Shown here: piece after piece, positions 35,818-44,813 of the stretch
Layout: every line of letters starts with the position of its first letter
How positions within the stretch are numbered: the stretch's first letter is position 1
Origin: Azoarcus sp. DN11
GTDB taxonomy: Bacteria; Pseudomonadota; Gammaproteobacteria; Burkholderiales; Rhodocyclaceae
Assembly (NCBI RefSeq): GCF_003628555.1
Contig: NZ_CP021731.1
Span: forward strand, 2,604,001-2,668,000
Reading direction: 5' to 3'
DNA length: 64,000 nt
The notes under the pieces: model-generated
What the model was told of the DNA's origin: nothing
The model's input: only the letters and a program-made list of their open reading frames with translations
Database searches by the model: none
Program-made: the position numbers and the translations under genes

Positions 35818-36571
35818 CGTCGGGTTCTCCTGCGCCGAGGTAGGCTCCCTGCACCGCCACGCTTTCGCGGATCTGCTCCGGCGAGCCGCTCTCGAGCACC
35901 TGCCCGGTCACCATCACGGTGATCACGTCCGCGACGGCAAAGACGGCGTCCATGTCGTGCTCGACGAGCAGGATCGCGTGGTCCGGCGTGAGCTTCTTCA
36001 GCAGCGCAACCATCGCCTGCGATTCCTCCGGTCCCATGCCGGCGAGCGGCTCGTCGAGGAGCAGCACCGAGGGGGCGGTCGCGAGCACCATCGCGATTTC
36101 CAGCTGGCGTTGCTCGCCGTGGCTGAGCGTGCCGGCGACGACGTCGCGCCGCGCAGCGAGCCCCGCCTGCCCGATCGCCTTGTCCGCGGCCTCGCACAGG
36201 TCGGCATAGCCGGTGGCGTGCGAGAAGATGTGCAGCGCCCGCGGTGTGCGCGACTGCGCGGCGAGGCGGCAGTTCTCGAACACCGTGAAGCCGGGGAAGA
36301 TGTTGGTGCGCTGGTAGCTGCGGCCGATGCCGTTGCGCGAGCGTCTGTCCGGACTCCAGCCCGAGATGTCCTGCCCGCGAAGGAGGATCTGCCCGCCCGA
36401 CGGCGGCAGGTCGCCCGAAAGCAGGTTGATCAGCGTCGACTTGCCCGCACCGTTGGGCCCCAGCACCGCGTGGAGCACGCCCTTGTGCATGTCGAGCGAG
36501 ACGTCCTTGTTCGCGTACAGGCCGCCGAAGCGCCGCGACAGCCCGCGCGCGGAGAGCACGAGTTCAGCCAT
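35810..36571 (-). CDS. LivG-like ABC transporter ATPase
   Basis: The 253-residue protein has Walker A GPNGAGKSTLINL, signature LSHGEQRQLEI and Walker B VLLLDEPLAGMGP with the H-loop in LVEHDMDAV. I use the ATG at 36571, which has GGAGGAG at good distance; a GTG at 36580 abuts that site. It overlaps the permease gene by 8 bp. It pairs with the LivF-like ATPase of the same transporter. Confidence 0.9.
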   Translation of the reverse strand: MAELVLSARGLSRRFGGLYANKDVSLDMHKGVLHAVLGPNGAGKSTLINLLSGDLPPSGGQILLRGQDISGWSPDRRSRNGIGRSYQRTNIFPGFTVFENCRLAAQSRTPRALHIFSHATGYADLCEAADKAIGQAGLAARRDVVAGTLSHGEQRQLEIAMVLATAPSVLLLDEPLAGMGPEESQAMVALLKKLTPDHAILLVEHDMDAVFAVADVITVMVTGQVLESGSPEQIRESVAVQGAYLGAGEPDDE

Positions 36572-37541
36572 TACGGGCACCTCCTCCGATCAGCAGCCCC
36601 TTCAGGCGTCTGGGCAGGCTGGAAAGCCCGCCCGGCAGGACCATCACCACGGTGACGATCACCGCCCCCATCAGCAGCTGCCAGTGCTTCGTCAGCGCGC
36701 CGAAGACTTCCTGCAGCACGACGAACGCGAAGGCGCCGATCGCCGCGCCGTTGAGCGTGCCCATGCCGCCCAGGATCACCATCAGCAGCACGTTGCCGGA
36801 CTGGTGCCAGGAGAGGATTTCCGGGGTGACGAAGCCGAACTGGCAGGCCGAGAGGAAGCCGGCCAGTCCCGCGAGGCCGCCTGCGGTGACGAAGCCCGCG
36901 AGCTTGTAGAGAAAGACCGGGAAGCCCAGCGACAGCATGCGGTGCTCGTTGCTCTTGATGCCTGCCAGCGCGTGCCCGAGCGGCGAGCGCAGCAGCACGC
37001 GCAGGAACACGTAGGCGACGACCAGGAAGGCGAGCACGACGTAGTAGAACTGCATCGGCTCGTTGAGGTCGAGCAGCACTTTCTCGCCGATGCGCAGTTC
37101 CGGCTTCACGTTCAGGAAGGCGCCGTCGGAACCGCCGCCGAGCGGCGTGTCGTGGAAGACGAAGTAGATCATCTGCGCGAACGCGAGCGTCACCATGATG
37201 AAGTAGATGCCCTTCGTGCGCAGCACGAACAGCCCCACGACGAAGGCGACCGCGGCGCCGGTGAGGATCGCCCCCGGCAGCACGAGCCACAGGTTCCCCG
37301 GATCGTACTTCGGCGACAGCAGCACGACGCTGTAGGCGGCAACGCCGAAGAACGCGGCGTGACCGAAGCTCACCAGGCCGGTGAAGCCGACCAGCAGGTC
37401 GAGGCTCATCGCAAAGATCGTCATGATCATGATCTTCGCGATCAACTCGTTGTAGTAGGTCGAGCCGAAGATCGGGAACAGGGCCAGCACCAGCAGCACC
37501 AGCGGGAGGTAGTTGCGCTTCTTCTTGGCGGCCAGCGGCAT
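36564..37541 (-). CDS. LivM-like ABC transporter permease
   Basis: The 325-residue protein has about nine transmembrane helices. The LivM signature LVGFTGLVSFGHAAFFGVAAY is followed by VTLAFAQMIYFV and the cytoplasmic coupling region GIKSNEHRMLSLG. It should form the membrane channel with the LivH-like permease. The positively charged N-terminus (MPLAAKKKRNY) faces the cytoplasm. One base separates it from the next upstream gene. Confidence 0.9.
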   Translation of the reverse strand: MPLAAKKKRNYLPLVLLVLALFPIFGSTYYNELIAKIMIMTIFAMSLDLLVGFTGLVSFGHAAFFGVAAYSVVLLSPKYDPGNLWLVLPGAILTGAAVAFVVGLFVLRTKGIYFIMVTLAFAQMIYFVFHDTPLGGGSDGAFLNVKPELRIGEKVLLDLNEPMQFYYVVLAFLVVAYVFLRVLLRSPLGHALAGIKSNEHRMLSLGFPVFLYKLAGFVTAGGLAGLAGFLSACQFGFVTPEILSWHQSGNVLLMVILGGMGTLNGAAIGAFAFVVLQEVFGALTKHWQLLMGAVIVTVVMVLPGGLSSLPRRLKGLLIGGGARNG

Positions 37542-37542
37542 G

Positions 37543-38409
37543 TCAGATCCTCCGGAAGATGCCTTCGGGCCGCCACAGCAGCACCGCGGCCATCAGCACA
37601 TACACGGCCAGCCCCGCGTAGTCGGGCGCGATCACCTTGCCGAAGGTGTCGGTCAGGCCGATCAGCAGCGCCGCGACGAGCGCGCCCCACACCGATCCGA
37701 CGCCGCCGATCACGACGACGACGAAGCAGATGATCAGCACCTGGTTGCCCATGCCCGGATACACCGACGATACCGGCGCCGCGAGTATCCCCGCGAAGGC
37801 CGCGAGCGTGACACCGAGGCCGAACACGATGCGGTAGATCAGGTCGATGTTGATGCCCAGCGCCTGCACCATCTCGCGGTTGGAGCTGCCCGCGCGGATC
37901 ATCATCCCGAGCCGCGTGTAGCGGATCAGCCAGTACATGAGCGCGGCGAGCAGGATGCACACGCCGGACATGAACAGCCGATACACCGGGTAGCTGAGGG
38001 TTTCGCTCAACTGGATCGATGCCGACAGGAGCTCGGGGATCGGCACGCCGTGCACGTCGTCACCGACGATCAGGCTGCGCAGTTCCTCGAAGATGAGGAT
38101 CAGGCCGTAGGTCAGCAGCACCTGGTCTAGGTGGTCGCGCTTGTAGAGCCTGCTGAAGAGCCCCCATTCGAGCAGGAAGCCGATCAGCGCGCTGAGCGCG
38201 ATGCCAACGATGACGGCCACGAGCAGGTTGCCCGACAGTGCGGTCAGCGAGAACGCCATGTAGGCGCCCATCATGTAGAAGCTGCCGTGGGCAAGGTTGA
38301 TGATGCCCATGATGCCGAAGATGAGCGTCAGTCCGCTGGCCACCAGGAACAGCAGCAGGCCGTACTGAAGCGCATTCAGCAACTGGATCAGGAAGGTCGA
38401 GAAATCCAT
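37543..38409 (-). CDS. LivH-like ABC transporter permease
   Basis: The 288-residue protein has about eight transmembrane helices. It starts MDFSTFLIQLLNALQYGLLL, then GLTLIFGIMGIINLAHGSFYMMGAY, the classic LivH region, and shows the coupling helix RAGSSNREMVQALG. The ATG at 38409 is chosen because the extension upstream is Arg/Pro-rich and has no membrane character. Confidence 0.9.
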   Translation of the reverse strand: MDFSTFLIQLLNALQYGLLLFLVASGLTLIFGIMGIINLAHGSFYMMGAYMAFSLTALSGNLLVAVIVGIALSALIGFLLEWGLFSRLYKRDHLDQVLLTYGLILIFEELRSLIVGDDVHGVPIPELLSASIQLSETLSYPVYRLFMSGVCILLAALMYWLIRYTRLGMMIRAGSSNREMVQALGINIDLIYRIVFGLGVTLAAFAGILAAPVSSVYPGMGNQVLIICFVVVVIGGVGSVWGALVAALLIGLTDTFGKVIAPDYAGLAVYVLMAAVLLWRPEGIFRRI

Positions 38410-38513
38410 CGCCGTGTCCCTCCGGGCGCAGCTCGCGCCCGCGTGAAGGTGAGCCGGATCGGGCGCGCGCCGCCACGAGGGCGAACGCCACCTGAAGAAG
38501 CAGTGGTGCCGCG

Positions 38514-38575
38514 CCGGCGGGGCGTGTACTGCGCGGGGGCGTCCCTCTACGTCGCGCCCGCGCACGCCCCGCCGG
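38514..38575. repeat. Large inverted repeat between the binding-protein and permease genes
   Basis: A 13-bp perfect stem CCGGCGGGGCGTG / CACGCCCCGCCGG encloses a 36-nt loop that can fold further (CGCGGG/CCCGCG). It lies directly after the substrate-binding protein gene in the 180-bp gap before the permease. In other ABC operons such structures raise binding-protein mRNA over permease mRNA. Confidence 0.6.
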
Positions 38576-38589
38576 GGCTGGCAACCGGG

Positions 38590-39777
38590 TTACATCCGGC
38601 AGCCGCGCGCCGGATCGGCCAGCGCCTTCGCGGCGACCGAGATAACCTTGTTCTGCTTGGCCTCCACCTTGCGGAGATAGATGTCCTGCACGGGGTTGTG
38701 CGCCTTCGACAGCGTGAAGCGCCCGCGCGGACTGTCGATCGTCGCCTTCTCCATTGCCGCGACCAGCCCCTCGCGCTTCGTGACGTCACCGCCGACCCCA
38801 GCAAGTCCCGCCGCGAACAGCTGCGCCGCGTCATAGCCCTGCACGGCATACACGTCCGGCTGCATCCTGAACGCCATCGCGTAGGCGGTGCGGAAGGCCT
38901 TGTCCTTGGCGATGTCGAGCCCGTCCGCGTAGTGCAGCGTGGTCAGGATGCCTTCGGCGGAATCGCCCTGCGCTTCCAGCGTGCCGTCGGTGAGGAAGCC
39001 CGAGCCGTAAAGCGGGATGGTCTTCTTGAGACCGGCGGCGTCGTAGTCCTTCACGAACTTCACCGCGCCACCGCCCGCGAAGAACACGAACACGGCGTCG
39101 GGCTTGAGCGCGGCGATCTCGGTGAGGTAAGGCTGGAACTCGACGTTCGGGAACGGCAGGTACATTTCCTTCACGACCTTGCCGCCCGCTTTCTCGAACG
39201 CCTCCTTGAAGCCCGCGACCGACTGCTCGCCGAAGGAATATTTCCAGCTCAGCGTGACGACGTTCTTGTGCTTCTTCTCGGCCATCACCTGCCCCATCGC
39301 GTAGGCAGGCTGCCACGCCGAGAACGAGGTGCGGAAGATGTTGGGCGAGCACAGCGGGCCCGTGATCTCGTCCGCGCCGGCGTTCGGGACGATCAGCAGC
39401 GATTTCGTCTCGCGCGCGACGCGCGTCATCGCGAGCGCCACGCCCGAATGCACGGTGCCGATCAGGACGTCGACGTTGTCGCGCTTGATCAGCTTGTTGG
39501 CATTTTCGGGCGCCTTCGCCGCGTCCGACTCGTCATCGACGGTGAAGTACTCGATTTGGCGTCCACCGAGCTTGCCGCCGCTCTGCTCCACGGCAAGCTT
39601 GAATCCGTTGGTGATCGCGTTGCCCAGCGACGCGTAAGTCCCGGTGTACGGCAGCATCAGGCCGACGCGGATCTTGTTGGCGCTCTGAGCAAAAAGCGGT
39701 GCTCCGGGCAGGGCAAGCCCACCCGCAATACCGGCTGTGGACAGCAGGAAACGACGGCGATTGAATCCTTGCTCCAT
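38590..39777 (-). CDS. Periplasmic substrate-binding protein of the aromatic-acid ABC transporter
   Basis: The 395-residue protein has a Tat-like signal (MEQGFNRRRFLLSTAGIAGG, RRR motif) and a Peripla_BP_6/LivK-like domain: IRVGLMLPYTGTYASLGNAI and later NVDVLIGTVHSGVALAM. It is the first gene of the ABC set. Relatives in aromatic-degrading bacteria bind benzoate and similar acids. Position right after the benzoate-CoA ligase gene supports an aromatic acid ligand; the exact ligand is inferred. Confidence 0.86.
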   Translation of the reverse strand: MEQGFNRRRFLLSTAGIAGGLALPGAPLFAQSANKIRVGLMLPYTGTYASLGNAITNGFKLAVEQSGGKLGGRQIEYFTVDDESDAAKAPENANKLIKRDNVDVLIGTVHSGVALAMTRVARETKSLLIVPNAGADEITGPLCSPNIFRTSFSAWQPAYAMGQVMAEKKHKNVVTLSWKYSFGEQSVAGFKEAFEKAGGKVVKEMYLPFPNVEFQPYLTEIAALKPDAVFVFFAGGGAVKFVKDYDAAGLKKTIPLYGSGFLTDGTLEAQGDSAEGILTTLHYADGLDIAKDKAFRTAYAMAFRMQPDVYAVQGYDAAQLFAAGLAGVGGDVTKREGLVAAMEKATIDSPRGRFTLSKAHNPVQDIYLRKVEAKQNKVISVAAKALADPARGCRM

Positions 39778-39838
39778 TTCACACTCCTCCTTTGGTTAGG
39801 CCGCTTGAGCGGCTCTACTTATGAGTGCGCTGCGGGAT

Positions 39839-41440
39839 CTACGCCCCTGACAGCGTGCGCAGCTTGAATCGCTGGATCTTCCCTGTCGCCGTTTTCGGCA
39901 ACTCCTCCACGAATTCGAGCCAGCGCGGATACTTGTATGGCGCAAGCTTGGTCTTCACGTGAAGCTTCAGCTCATCCGCAAGATCCGCCGCAGGCATGCG
40001 GCCCGGTTTCAGCACGACGAAAGCCAGCGGCTTGATCAGGCCATCATCATCGGCCTTTCCGACTACTGCCGCTTCTAGCACTGCAGCATGAGTGATCAAC
40101 GCCGATTCGACTTCGATCGGCGAAACGTAGATGCCGCCGACCTTGAGCATGTCGTCGTTGCGGCCGGCGTACACGAAGTTGCCGTCCGCATCCTGGCTGT
40201 ACTTGTCGCCGCTGCGCATCCAATGGCCGATGAAGGTTTCGCGGCTTTTCGCGCGGTTGTTCCAGTACAGCGCAGCAGTGGTGGGCCCGCGCACCTGCAG
40301 CTCGCCGGCATCGCCCGGTTCAACCTCCTGCCCGTCATCGCCGATCAGGCGCAGTTCGTATCCGGGCACCGGCTTGCCGCTGGTGCCGTAGCGCACGTCG
40401 CCTGCGCGGTTCGACAGGAAGATGTGCAGCATTTCGGTCGACCCGAGTCCGTCGAGGATCTCGACGCCGAAATGCTCGGTCCAGCGCTTGCCTACTTCAG
40501 CCGGCAGGGCCTCGCCGGCCGAGGAGCAGCGGCGGATCGACAACTCTTCCCGCCCGGGGAGCGCCGGGCTGGCGAGCATCGACGCGAACAAGGTCGGCAC
40601 TCCGCAGTAGATGGTGGGCTGATGCTGGCGCAGCACGCGAAAGACGGCGTCCGGCGTCGGCCGTTCGGCCATCAGCACGGCGGTGGCCCCGGCCGCGAAC
40701 GGGAAGGTGAGGCCATTACCGAGGCCGTAGGCAAAGAACAGCTTCGCCGCCGAGAAGATCACGTCATCCTCGCGCACGCCCAGGATCGGCTTCGAATACA
40801 GCTCCGCGGTGTGAATGAGGCTGGAGTGCAGGTGCACCGTACCCTTGGGCGCACCGGTCGAGCCGGACGAATAGAGCCAGAAACAGGGGTCGTCGCAACA
40901 GGTGGGCGCCGCTTCGTAGGGCGGACGGGGTGCGGCGATGAGTTCGTTGAAATCGAGATGACCGCCGCGTGTCCCCGCATCGCCTCCGGACACCATGACG
41001 TGCTTGATGAAGGGGCTGGCTTCGATCGCACTGGCGAAAGCCGGCAGTACACCGGACGACACCACCAGTCCGCGGGCCCGGCTGTCGCGCAACATGTACG
41101 TATAGTCGGAAGCCGTCAGCAGCGTGTTGACCGGAATGGGCACCACGCCCGCCTTGATGCAGCCGAGGAACGCGGTCGGGAAATCGACCGTGTCGAGCAG
41201 GCACAACAGTACCCGCTCTTCCATGCGAATGCCCATTTCCCCGAGGGCATGGGCGAAGCGGTCGATGCGCTCGGCGAGCTCCGCATACGTGTAGCTGCCC
41301 GCCTGGTCGATGACCGCGGTCTTGCCGCCCCGCCCTGCACGCAGATTGCGCTCGATCAGGTCGTGCGCGGCGTTGTATTCGCGCGGGATCGTGATTCGCG
41401 GCGGGCTGACGCTCTGATCCGCGACGCTTAGCTCTGCCAT
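39839..41440 (-). CDS. bzdA: Benzoate-CoA ligase
   Basis: The 533-residue enzyme activates benzoate to benzoyl-CoA with ATP (AMP-forming), the first step of the pathway. Adenylate-forming motifs are YSSGSTGAPKGTVH (P-loop), FFAYGLGNGLTFPF, DGLGSTEMLHIFL, GHWMRSGDKY and the C-terminal lysine in PKTATGKIQRF. Length and the LGSTEMLH segment match benzoate-CoA ligases. The start at 41440 has GGAGGAGAAA; an upstream ATG at 41479 lacks it. It is the last catabolic gene of the bzd order N-O-P-Q-M-S-T-U-V-W-X-Y-Z-A. Confidence 0.93.
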   Translation of the reverse strand: MAELSVADQSVSPPRITIPREYNAAHDLIERNLRAGRGGKTAVIDQAGSYTYAELAERIDRFAHALGEMGIRMEERVLLCLLDTVDFPTAFLGCIKAGVVPIPVNTLLTASDYTYMLRDSRARGLVVSSGVLPAFASAIEASPFIKHVMVSGGDAGTRGGHLDFNELIAAPRPPYEAAPTCCDDPCFWLYSSGSTGAPKGTVHLHSSLIHTAELYSKPILGVREDDVIFSAAKLFFAYGLGNGLTFPFAAGATAVLMAERPTPDAVFRVLRQHQPTIYCGVPTLFASMLASPALPGREELSIRRCSSAGEALPAEVGKRWTEHFGVEILDGLGSTEMLHIFLSNRAGDVRYGTSGKPVPGYELRLIGDDGQEVEPGDAGELQVRGPTTAALYWNNRAKSRETFIGHWMRSGDKYSQDADGNFVYAGRNDDMLKVGGIYVSPIEVESALITHAAVLEAAVVGKADDDGLIKPLAFVVLKPGRMPAADLADELKLHVKTKLAPYKYPRWLEFVEELPKTATGKIQRFKLRTLSGA

Positions 41441-41498
41441 TTTCTCCTCCTCTCCTTGTCGTTCGTGTCGGTCTGGCATCTCCTTGCGGCGGCGGAAT

Positions 41499-42245
41499 CT
41501 AGTGAATCGTCATTCCACCGTCTGCTGCCAGTATCTGTCCTGTCACGTAGCTCGCCGCGTCCGAGGCGAAGAACACGAACACCGGCGTGATCTCCTCCGG
41601 CTCCGCCCAGCGTCCGAGCGGAATGCGGTCGAGGTACTTTTCCTTAAAGCGTTCGTCCGTGCGGATCGTCTCGGTCATCGGCGTGGCCGCCCCCGGTGCG
41701 ATCGCATTCGCGGTGATGTTGTAGCGCGCGAGCTCCTTCGCGGTGCTCTTGGTCATGCCGAGCACGCCGGCCTTGGCCGCGCTGTAGTTGATCTGCCCGA
41801 TCGTGCCGAGCACGCCGGCGGTGGACGTCACGTAGATGATGCGCCCGTACTGGCGCTCGATCATGCCGCCGACCACGGCCTGCAGGCAGTTGAATGCCCC
41901 CGTGAGATGCACGGCGAGCACCTGATTCCACTGGTCCGGGGTCATCTTGTTGAGCATCGCCGTGCGCGTGATGCCGGCGTTATTGACGAGGATGTCGATG
42001 CGGCCCCACTGCGCGTTGACCTTGCTGGCCATCGCCTCGACCTGTTCGCGATCCGCGACATTGCATGCCACGCCGATCGCCTGTCCGCCGGCCTCGACGA
42101 TCTGTCCGGCCACGCGGTCCGCCGTTGCCTGATCGAGGTCGATCACGGCAACCTTCGCCCCCTCTTTTGCATAGGCCTTCGCAACGGCCGCCCCGATGCC
42201 CTGCCCCGCTCCGGTCACGACTGCGACCCTGTCTTTCAACTGCAT
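41499..42245 (-). CDS. bzdZ: Short-chain dehydrogenase/reductase of the benzoate cluster
   Basis: The 248-residue SDR has TGAGQGIGAAVA (cofactor loop), NNAGITRTAM, catalytic Ser (YVTSTAGV) and YSAAKAGV (Tyr-x-x-x-Lys), and ends with ADGGM. Asp in VIDLDQ after beta2 suggests NAD(H). In the bzd gene order it is BzdZ, proposed to be a dehydrogenase in later steps, but its substrate is not established. It lies between the ligase and hydrolase genes, with a hairpin upstream. Confidence 0.88.
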   Translation of the reverse strand: MQLKDRVAVVTGAGQGIGAAVAKAYAKEGAKVAVIDLDQATADRVAGQIVEAGGQAIGVACNVADREQVEAMASKVNAQWGRIDILVNNAGITRTAMLNKMTPDQWNQVLAVHLTGAFNCLQAVVGGMIERQYGRIIYVTSTAGVLGTIGQINYSAAKAGVLGMTKSTAKELARYNITANAIAPGAATPMTETIRTDERFKEKYLDRIPLGRWAEPEEITPVFVFFASDAASYVTGQILAADGGMTIH

Positions 42246-42319
42246 GCGAGTCCCCTATCACTGCATGGCGGTCGTCGATCCGCCGGTGAACTGCAATGCT
42301 CCCCCCGGTAGCGAAAAGG

Positions 42320-42362
42320 CCGGGGTGGGAAGAGACGGCCGATGCCGCATCCACCACCCCGG
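42320..42362. repeat. Inverted repeat between bzdY and bzdZ
   Basis: CCGGGGTGG and CCACCCCGG form a 9-bp stem with a 25-nt loop in the 156-bp gap between the two genes. There is no T-run on the minus strand, so mRNA processing or partial termination is more likely than a full stop. Confidence 0.5.
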
Positions 42363-42401
42363 GAAGGGAGAGACCTTATGAAACGTTTAGCCGCCCAGGC
42401 A

Positions 42402-43535
42402 TCAGGCCTTGGGCTTCGCCAGGACCTGCTCGGCGAAGTTGTCGTCGAACATGGCGCCTTCGGCGACGAGTTGGCGGAACTTGATGAAGTCGATGACGTC
42501 CTTGCCGGTCGCCTTCTTGTTGTTGAAGGCGGTGAAGCCGAGGTACGCCTCGTGGTTCATGTTGGCCGCGAGCCAGTGCCGGTTCGCGAGCTTCATCTGA
42601 TCCCAGAAGAACTTCTTCTTGCCGCGGATGCCGTCGATCGACTTGATCAGGCACTGCGGGAAGAGGTTCGTGAACTTCCACACGAGCGCATTGACTTCCG
42701 CGTCGAGGCGCGAGAAATCGGTCGTGCATTGGCCGATCAGCTCCTTCGCCGCCTGGACCTTGTCGGCCGCGACCGGCTCGCCGTACACCAGCTCGCCGTC
42801 ATCGACGTAGGCATCGGTGCGGACGAGCGGGTTGCGGACCCATTCGCCGCCCTTGCTCTTCAGCACCGGCACGACCTTGGTGATGAGGTTCTTCGACTTC
42901 ATCTTGTACGCGCTCCACGGCTCGCACGAGATGCAGTTGTACATCGCGTCTTCCATGTTGAGCATCCACGGCAGGAAGTCCGTGGAGCCGCCATCCGGCG
43001 CGCTGCCGTGCTTCGGGCCGGCCTGGCCGAACACCGCCATGTCGGACGTGATGGTGATGTCCGTGGCCATGCCGATTTCCTGGCCGCCGCCGACGCGCAT
43101 GCCGTTCACACGGCAGATCACCGGCTTCTTGCAGTTCAGGATGCCGTCGACCATGGCGTTGAACAGGTCCATGTACTCGCCGTACTCGTTCGGGCGGCGG
43201 GCATAGTAGGAAGCGTATTCCTCGGTGTTGCCGCCGGTGCAGAACGCCTTGTCGCCCACCGCGGTGAACACCACCGCGGTGACCGTGCGGTCCCCGGAGG
43301 CGCGCTGGAACCCGGCGATGACGCCCTTGACCATCTCGGTCGTGTAGGAGTTGTACTGCTTCGGGTTATTGAGAATGATCCACGCGGAGTACAGGCCCGG
43401 AACCTGATTACCCTGCGGGTCCGTCACCGGACGCTTTTCGAAGATGACCGAGGGCGCCTCGGTGCCGAAATGCTCGTGACCGAGCAGGGCGTGATCCTTG
43501 GTTTCGTTGTCGCGGGGCAGCCAATCGAGTGCCAT
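42402..43535 (-). CDS. bzdY: 6-oxocyclohex-1-ene-1-carbonyl-CoA hydrolase (ring-opening)
   Basis: The 377-residue crotonase-superfamily enzyme adds water twice to 6-oxocyclohex-1-ene-1-carbonyl-CoA and opens the ring to 3-hydroxypimelyl-CoA. Oxyanion-hole segments are DKAFCTGGNTEEYASYY and RVNGMRVGGGQEIGMATD, and the long Oah-specific C-terminal part has FPQCLIKSIDGIRGKKKFF. The Glu/Asp-rich sequence HGSAPDGGSTDFLPW is also Oah-like. Family length is about 375-380. The start at 43535 follows GGAGACATCTC. Confidence 0.94.
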   Translation of the reverse strand: MALDWLPRDNETKDHALLGHEHFGTEAPSVIFEKRPVTDPQGNQVPGLYSAWIILNNPKQYNSYTTEMVKGVIAGFQRASGDRTVTAVVFTAVGDKAFCTGGNTEEYASYYARRPNEYGEYMDLFNAMVDGILNCKKPVICRVNGMRVGGGQEIGMATDITITSDMAVFGQAGPKHGSAPDGGSTDFLPWMLNMEDAMYNCISCEPWSAYKMKSKNLITKVVPVLKSKGGEWVRNPLVRTDAYVDDGELVYGEPVAADKVQAAKELIGQCTTDFSRLDAEVNALVWKFTNLFPQCLIKSIDGIRGKKKFFWDQMKLANRHWLAANMNHEAYLGFTAFNNKKATGKDVIDFIKFRQLVAEGAMFDDNFAEQVLAKPKA

Positions 43536-43570
43536 GAGATGTCTCCTGTTTTGTCCAGTGGTGTGCGTGA

Positions 43571-44638
43571 TCAGAAATCGGGCGTCAGGATGACGCGCCG
43601 CTTGAGCTTGCCGTGGTGCGCCTCGTCGAACACCTGCTCGATCTGGCTCATCGGACGCGTCTCGACGAAAGGCCCGAGCTTGATGCGGCCGTCCAGGCAC
43701 ATGTCGCGCACGGCGGCGTAGCGGTCCGGCGGGCAGCCCCAGGTGCCGATGATCTCGGCATCGAAGGCCATCAGCTTCGACAGCATGTAGTTCGTCTCCG
43801 CCGTGCCATAGCCGACGATCACGAGCTTGCCGGTGAAGGACAGCAGCGACAACGCGAGCTCCTGGCCGGGCTTGCTGCCGGTGACCTCGAAGATCTTCCA
43901 GCCGTAGTTCGACGGCAGGCCGCGCTCCTTGCAGAAGCCCTTGAACAGCTCCTTGACGTCCTTCGCGCTCTTGTCCTTCGGGTTGATGATGAAGTCGGCC
44001 CCGAAGTCCTTCATCATCGTCAGTTTTTCTTCGTTGATGTCGATGCCGATCACGGCCTTCGCGCCCATGCCCTTCGCGGTCTGCACCATGAAGCTGCCGA
44101 CGCCGCCCGCGGCGCCGATAACGATCACCAGGTCGTCCTTCTTCAGGTCGGCGCGCACCGCGGCCTGGTAAGGGGTGGTCACCGCATCGGCCACGACTGC
44201 GAGATGCTCGAGCGGCGTGCTGCCGCGGTTCTCGACCACGCACAGGTACTTCGACTGCGCGACGATGTGGCTCGAGTAGCCGCCGTAGATGCCCATCGAA
44301 TTGCCCGGCATCTTCTGCGACAGGCAACGGTTGCCGCGGCCCGTCTTGCACAGCTCGCACTCGCCACACGGGATCACAGCCGGCACGATCACTTCCTTGC
44401 CGATCATCGACGGCTCGCCACCGATCACCGTGCCCGAGATCTCGTGGCCCAGCGACAGCGGGGGCTTCTGCACCGTCGGCACACCCATGTAGTAGTACGA
44501 CAGGTCGGTGTGGCAGACGCCGCAGCCGGCGATCTTCACCACGACGTCGCCCGGGCCCAGCGCGGGCATCGGCACACGGGTCTTCTGCAGCTTGCCCGGC
44601 TCGGTCATCTGCCAGGTATCGATGAATTCAGGAATCAC
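43571..44638 (-). CDS. bzdX: 6-hydroxycyclohex-1-ene-1-carbonyl-CoA dehydrogenase
   Basis: The 355-residue zinc-dependent MDR enzyme oxidises 6-hydroxycyclohex-1-ene-1-carbonyl-CoA to the 6-oxo compound with NAD+. It shows the catalytic zinc motif CGVCHTDLSYYY and LGHEISGTV, the structural zinc cysteines in CGECELCKTGRGNRC, and the cofactor fold IGAAGGVGSFMVQTA with acidic IGIDINEEK. Only 35 bp separate it from bzdY. A long inverted repeat lies upstream. Confidence 0.94.
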   Translation of the reverse strand: MIPEFIDTWQMTEPGKLQKTRVPMPALGPGDVVVKIAGCGVCHTDLSYYYMGVPTVQKPPLSLGHEISGTVIGGEPSMIGKEVIVPAVIPCGECELCKTGRGNRCLSQKMPGNSMGIYGGYSSHIVAQSKYLCVVENRGSTPLEHLAVVADAVTTPYQAAVRADLKKDDLVIVIGAAGGVGSFMVQTAKGMGAKAVIGIDINEEKLTMMKDFGADFIINPKDKSAKDVKELFKGFCKERGLPSNYGWKIFEVTGSKPGQELALSLLSFTGKLVIVGYGTAETNYMLSKLMAFDAEIIGTWGCPPDRYAAVRDMCLDGRIKLGPFVETRPMSQIEQVFDEAHHGKLKRRVILTPDF

Positions 44639-44716
44639 GCTTCGTCTCCCACTGTTCTATTAATTCGCTCAACAACAAGGTCATTTTCTGCACGATTCAC
44701 GAGAAGCCACGCAGCA

Positions 44717-44791
44717 GCTCCCGTCGAGGCGTGTTTCGTGCCGAAGCGTCCGCTTGTGCCAACGAGGCGCGGAACACGCCTCGACGGGAGC
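44717..44791. repeat. 19-bp inverted repeat with nested hairpins between bzdW and bzdX
   Basis: The arms 44717-44735 and 44773-44791 are perfectly complementary (GCTCCCGTCGAGGCGTGTT and its complement). The 37-nt loop has an inner AAGCG-TC-CGCTT hairpin, and GCTTGTGCC (44752-44760) can instead pair with GGCACAAGC at 44800-44808, giving an alternative fold. No T-run is present. Confidence 0.7.
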
Positions 44792-44813
44792 GGGCCGCCG
44801 GCACAAGCGCCGG

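Noticed and set aside
44717..44791. Rho-independent terminator splitting the bzd operon
   Set aside because: No T-run follows the stem on the minus strand, and the catabolic genes on both sides belong to one pathway.
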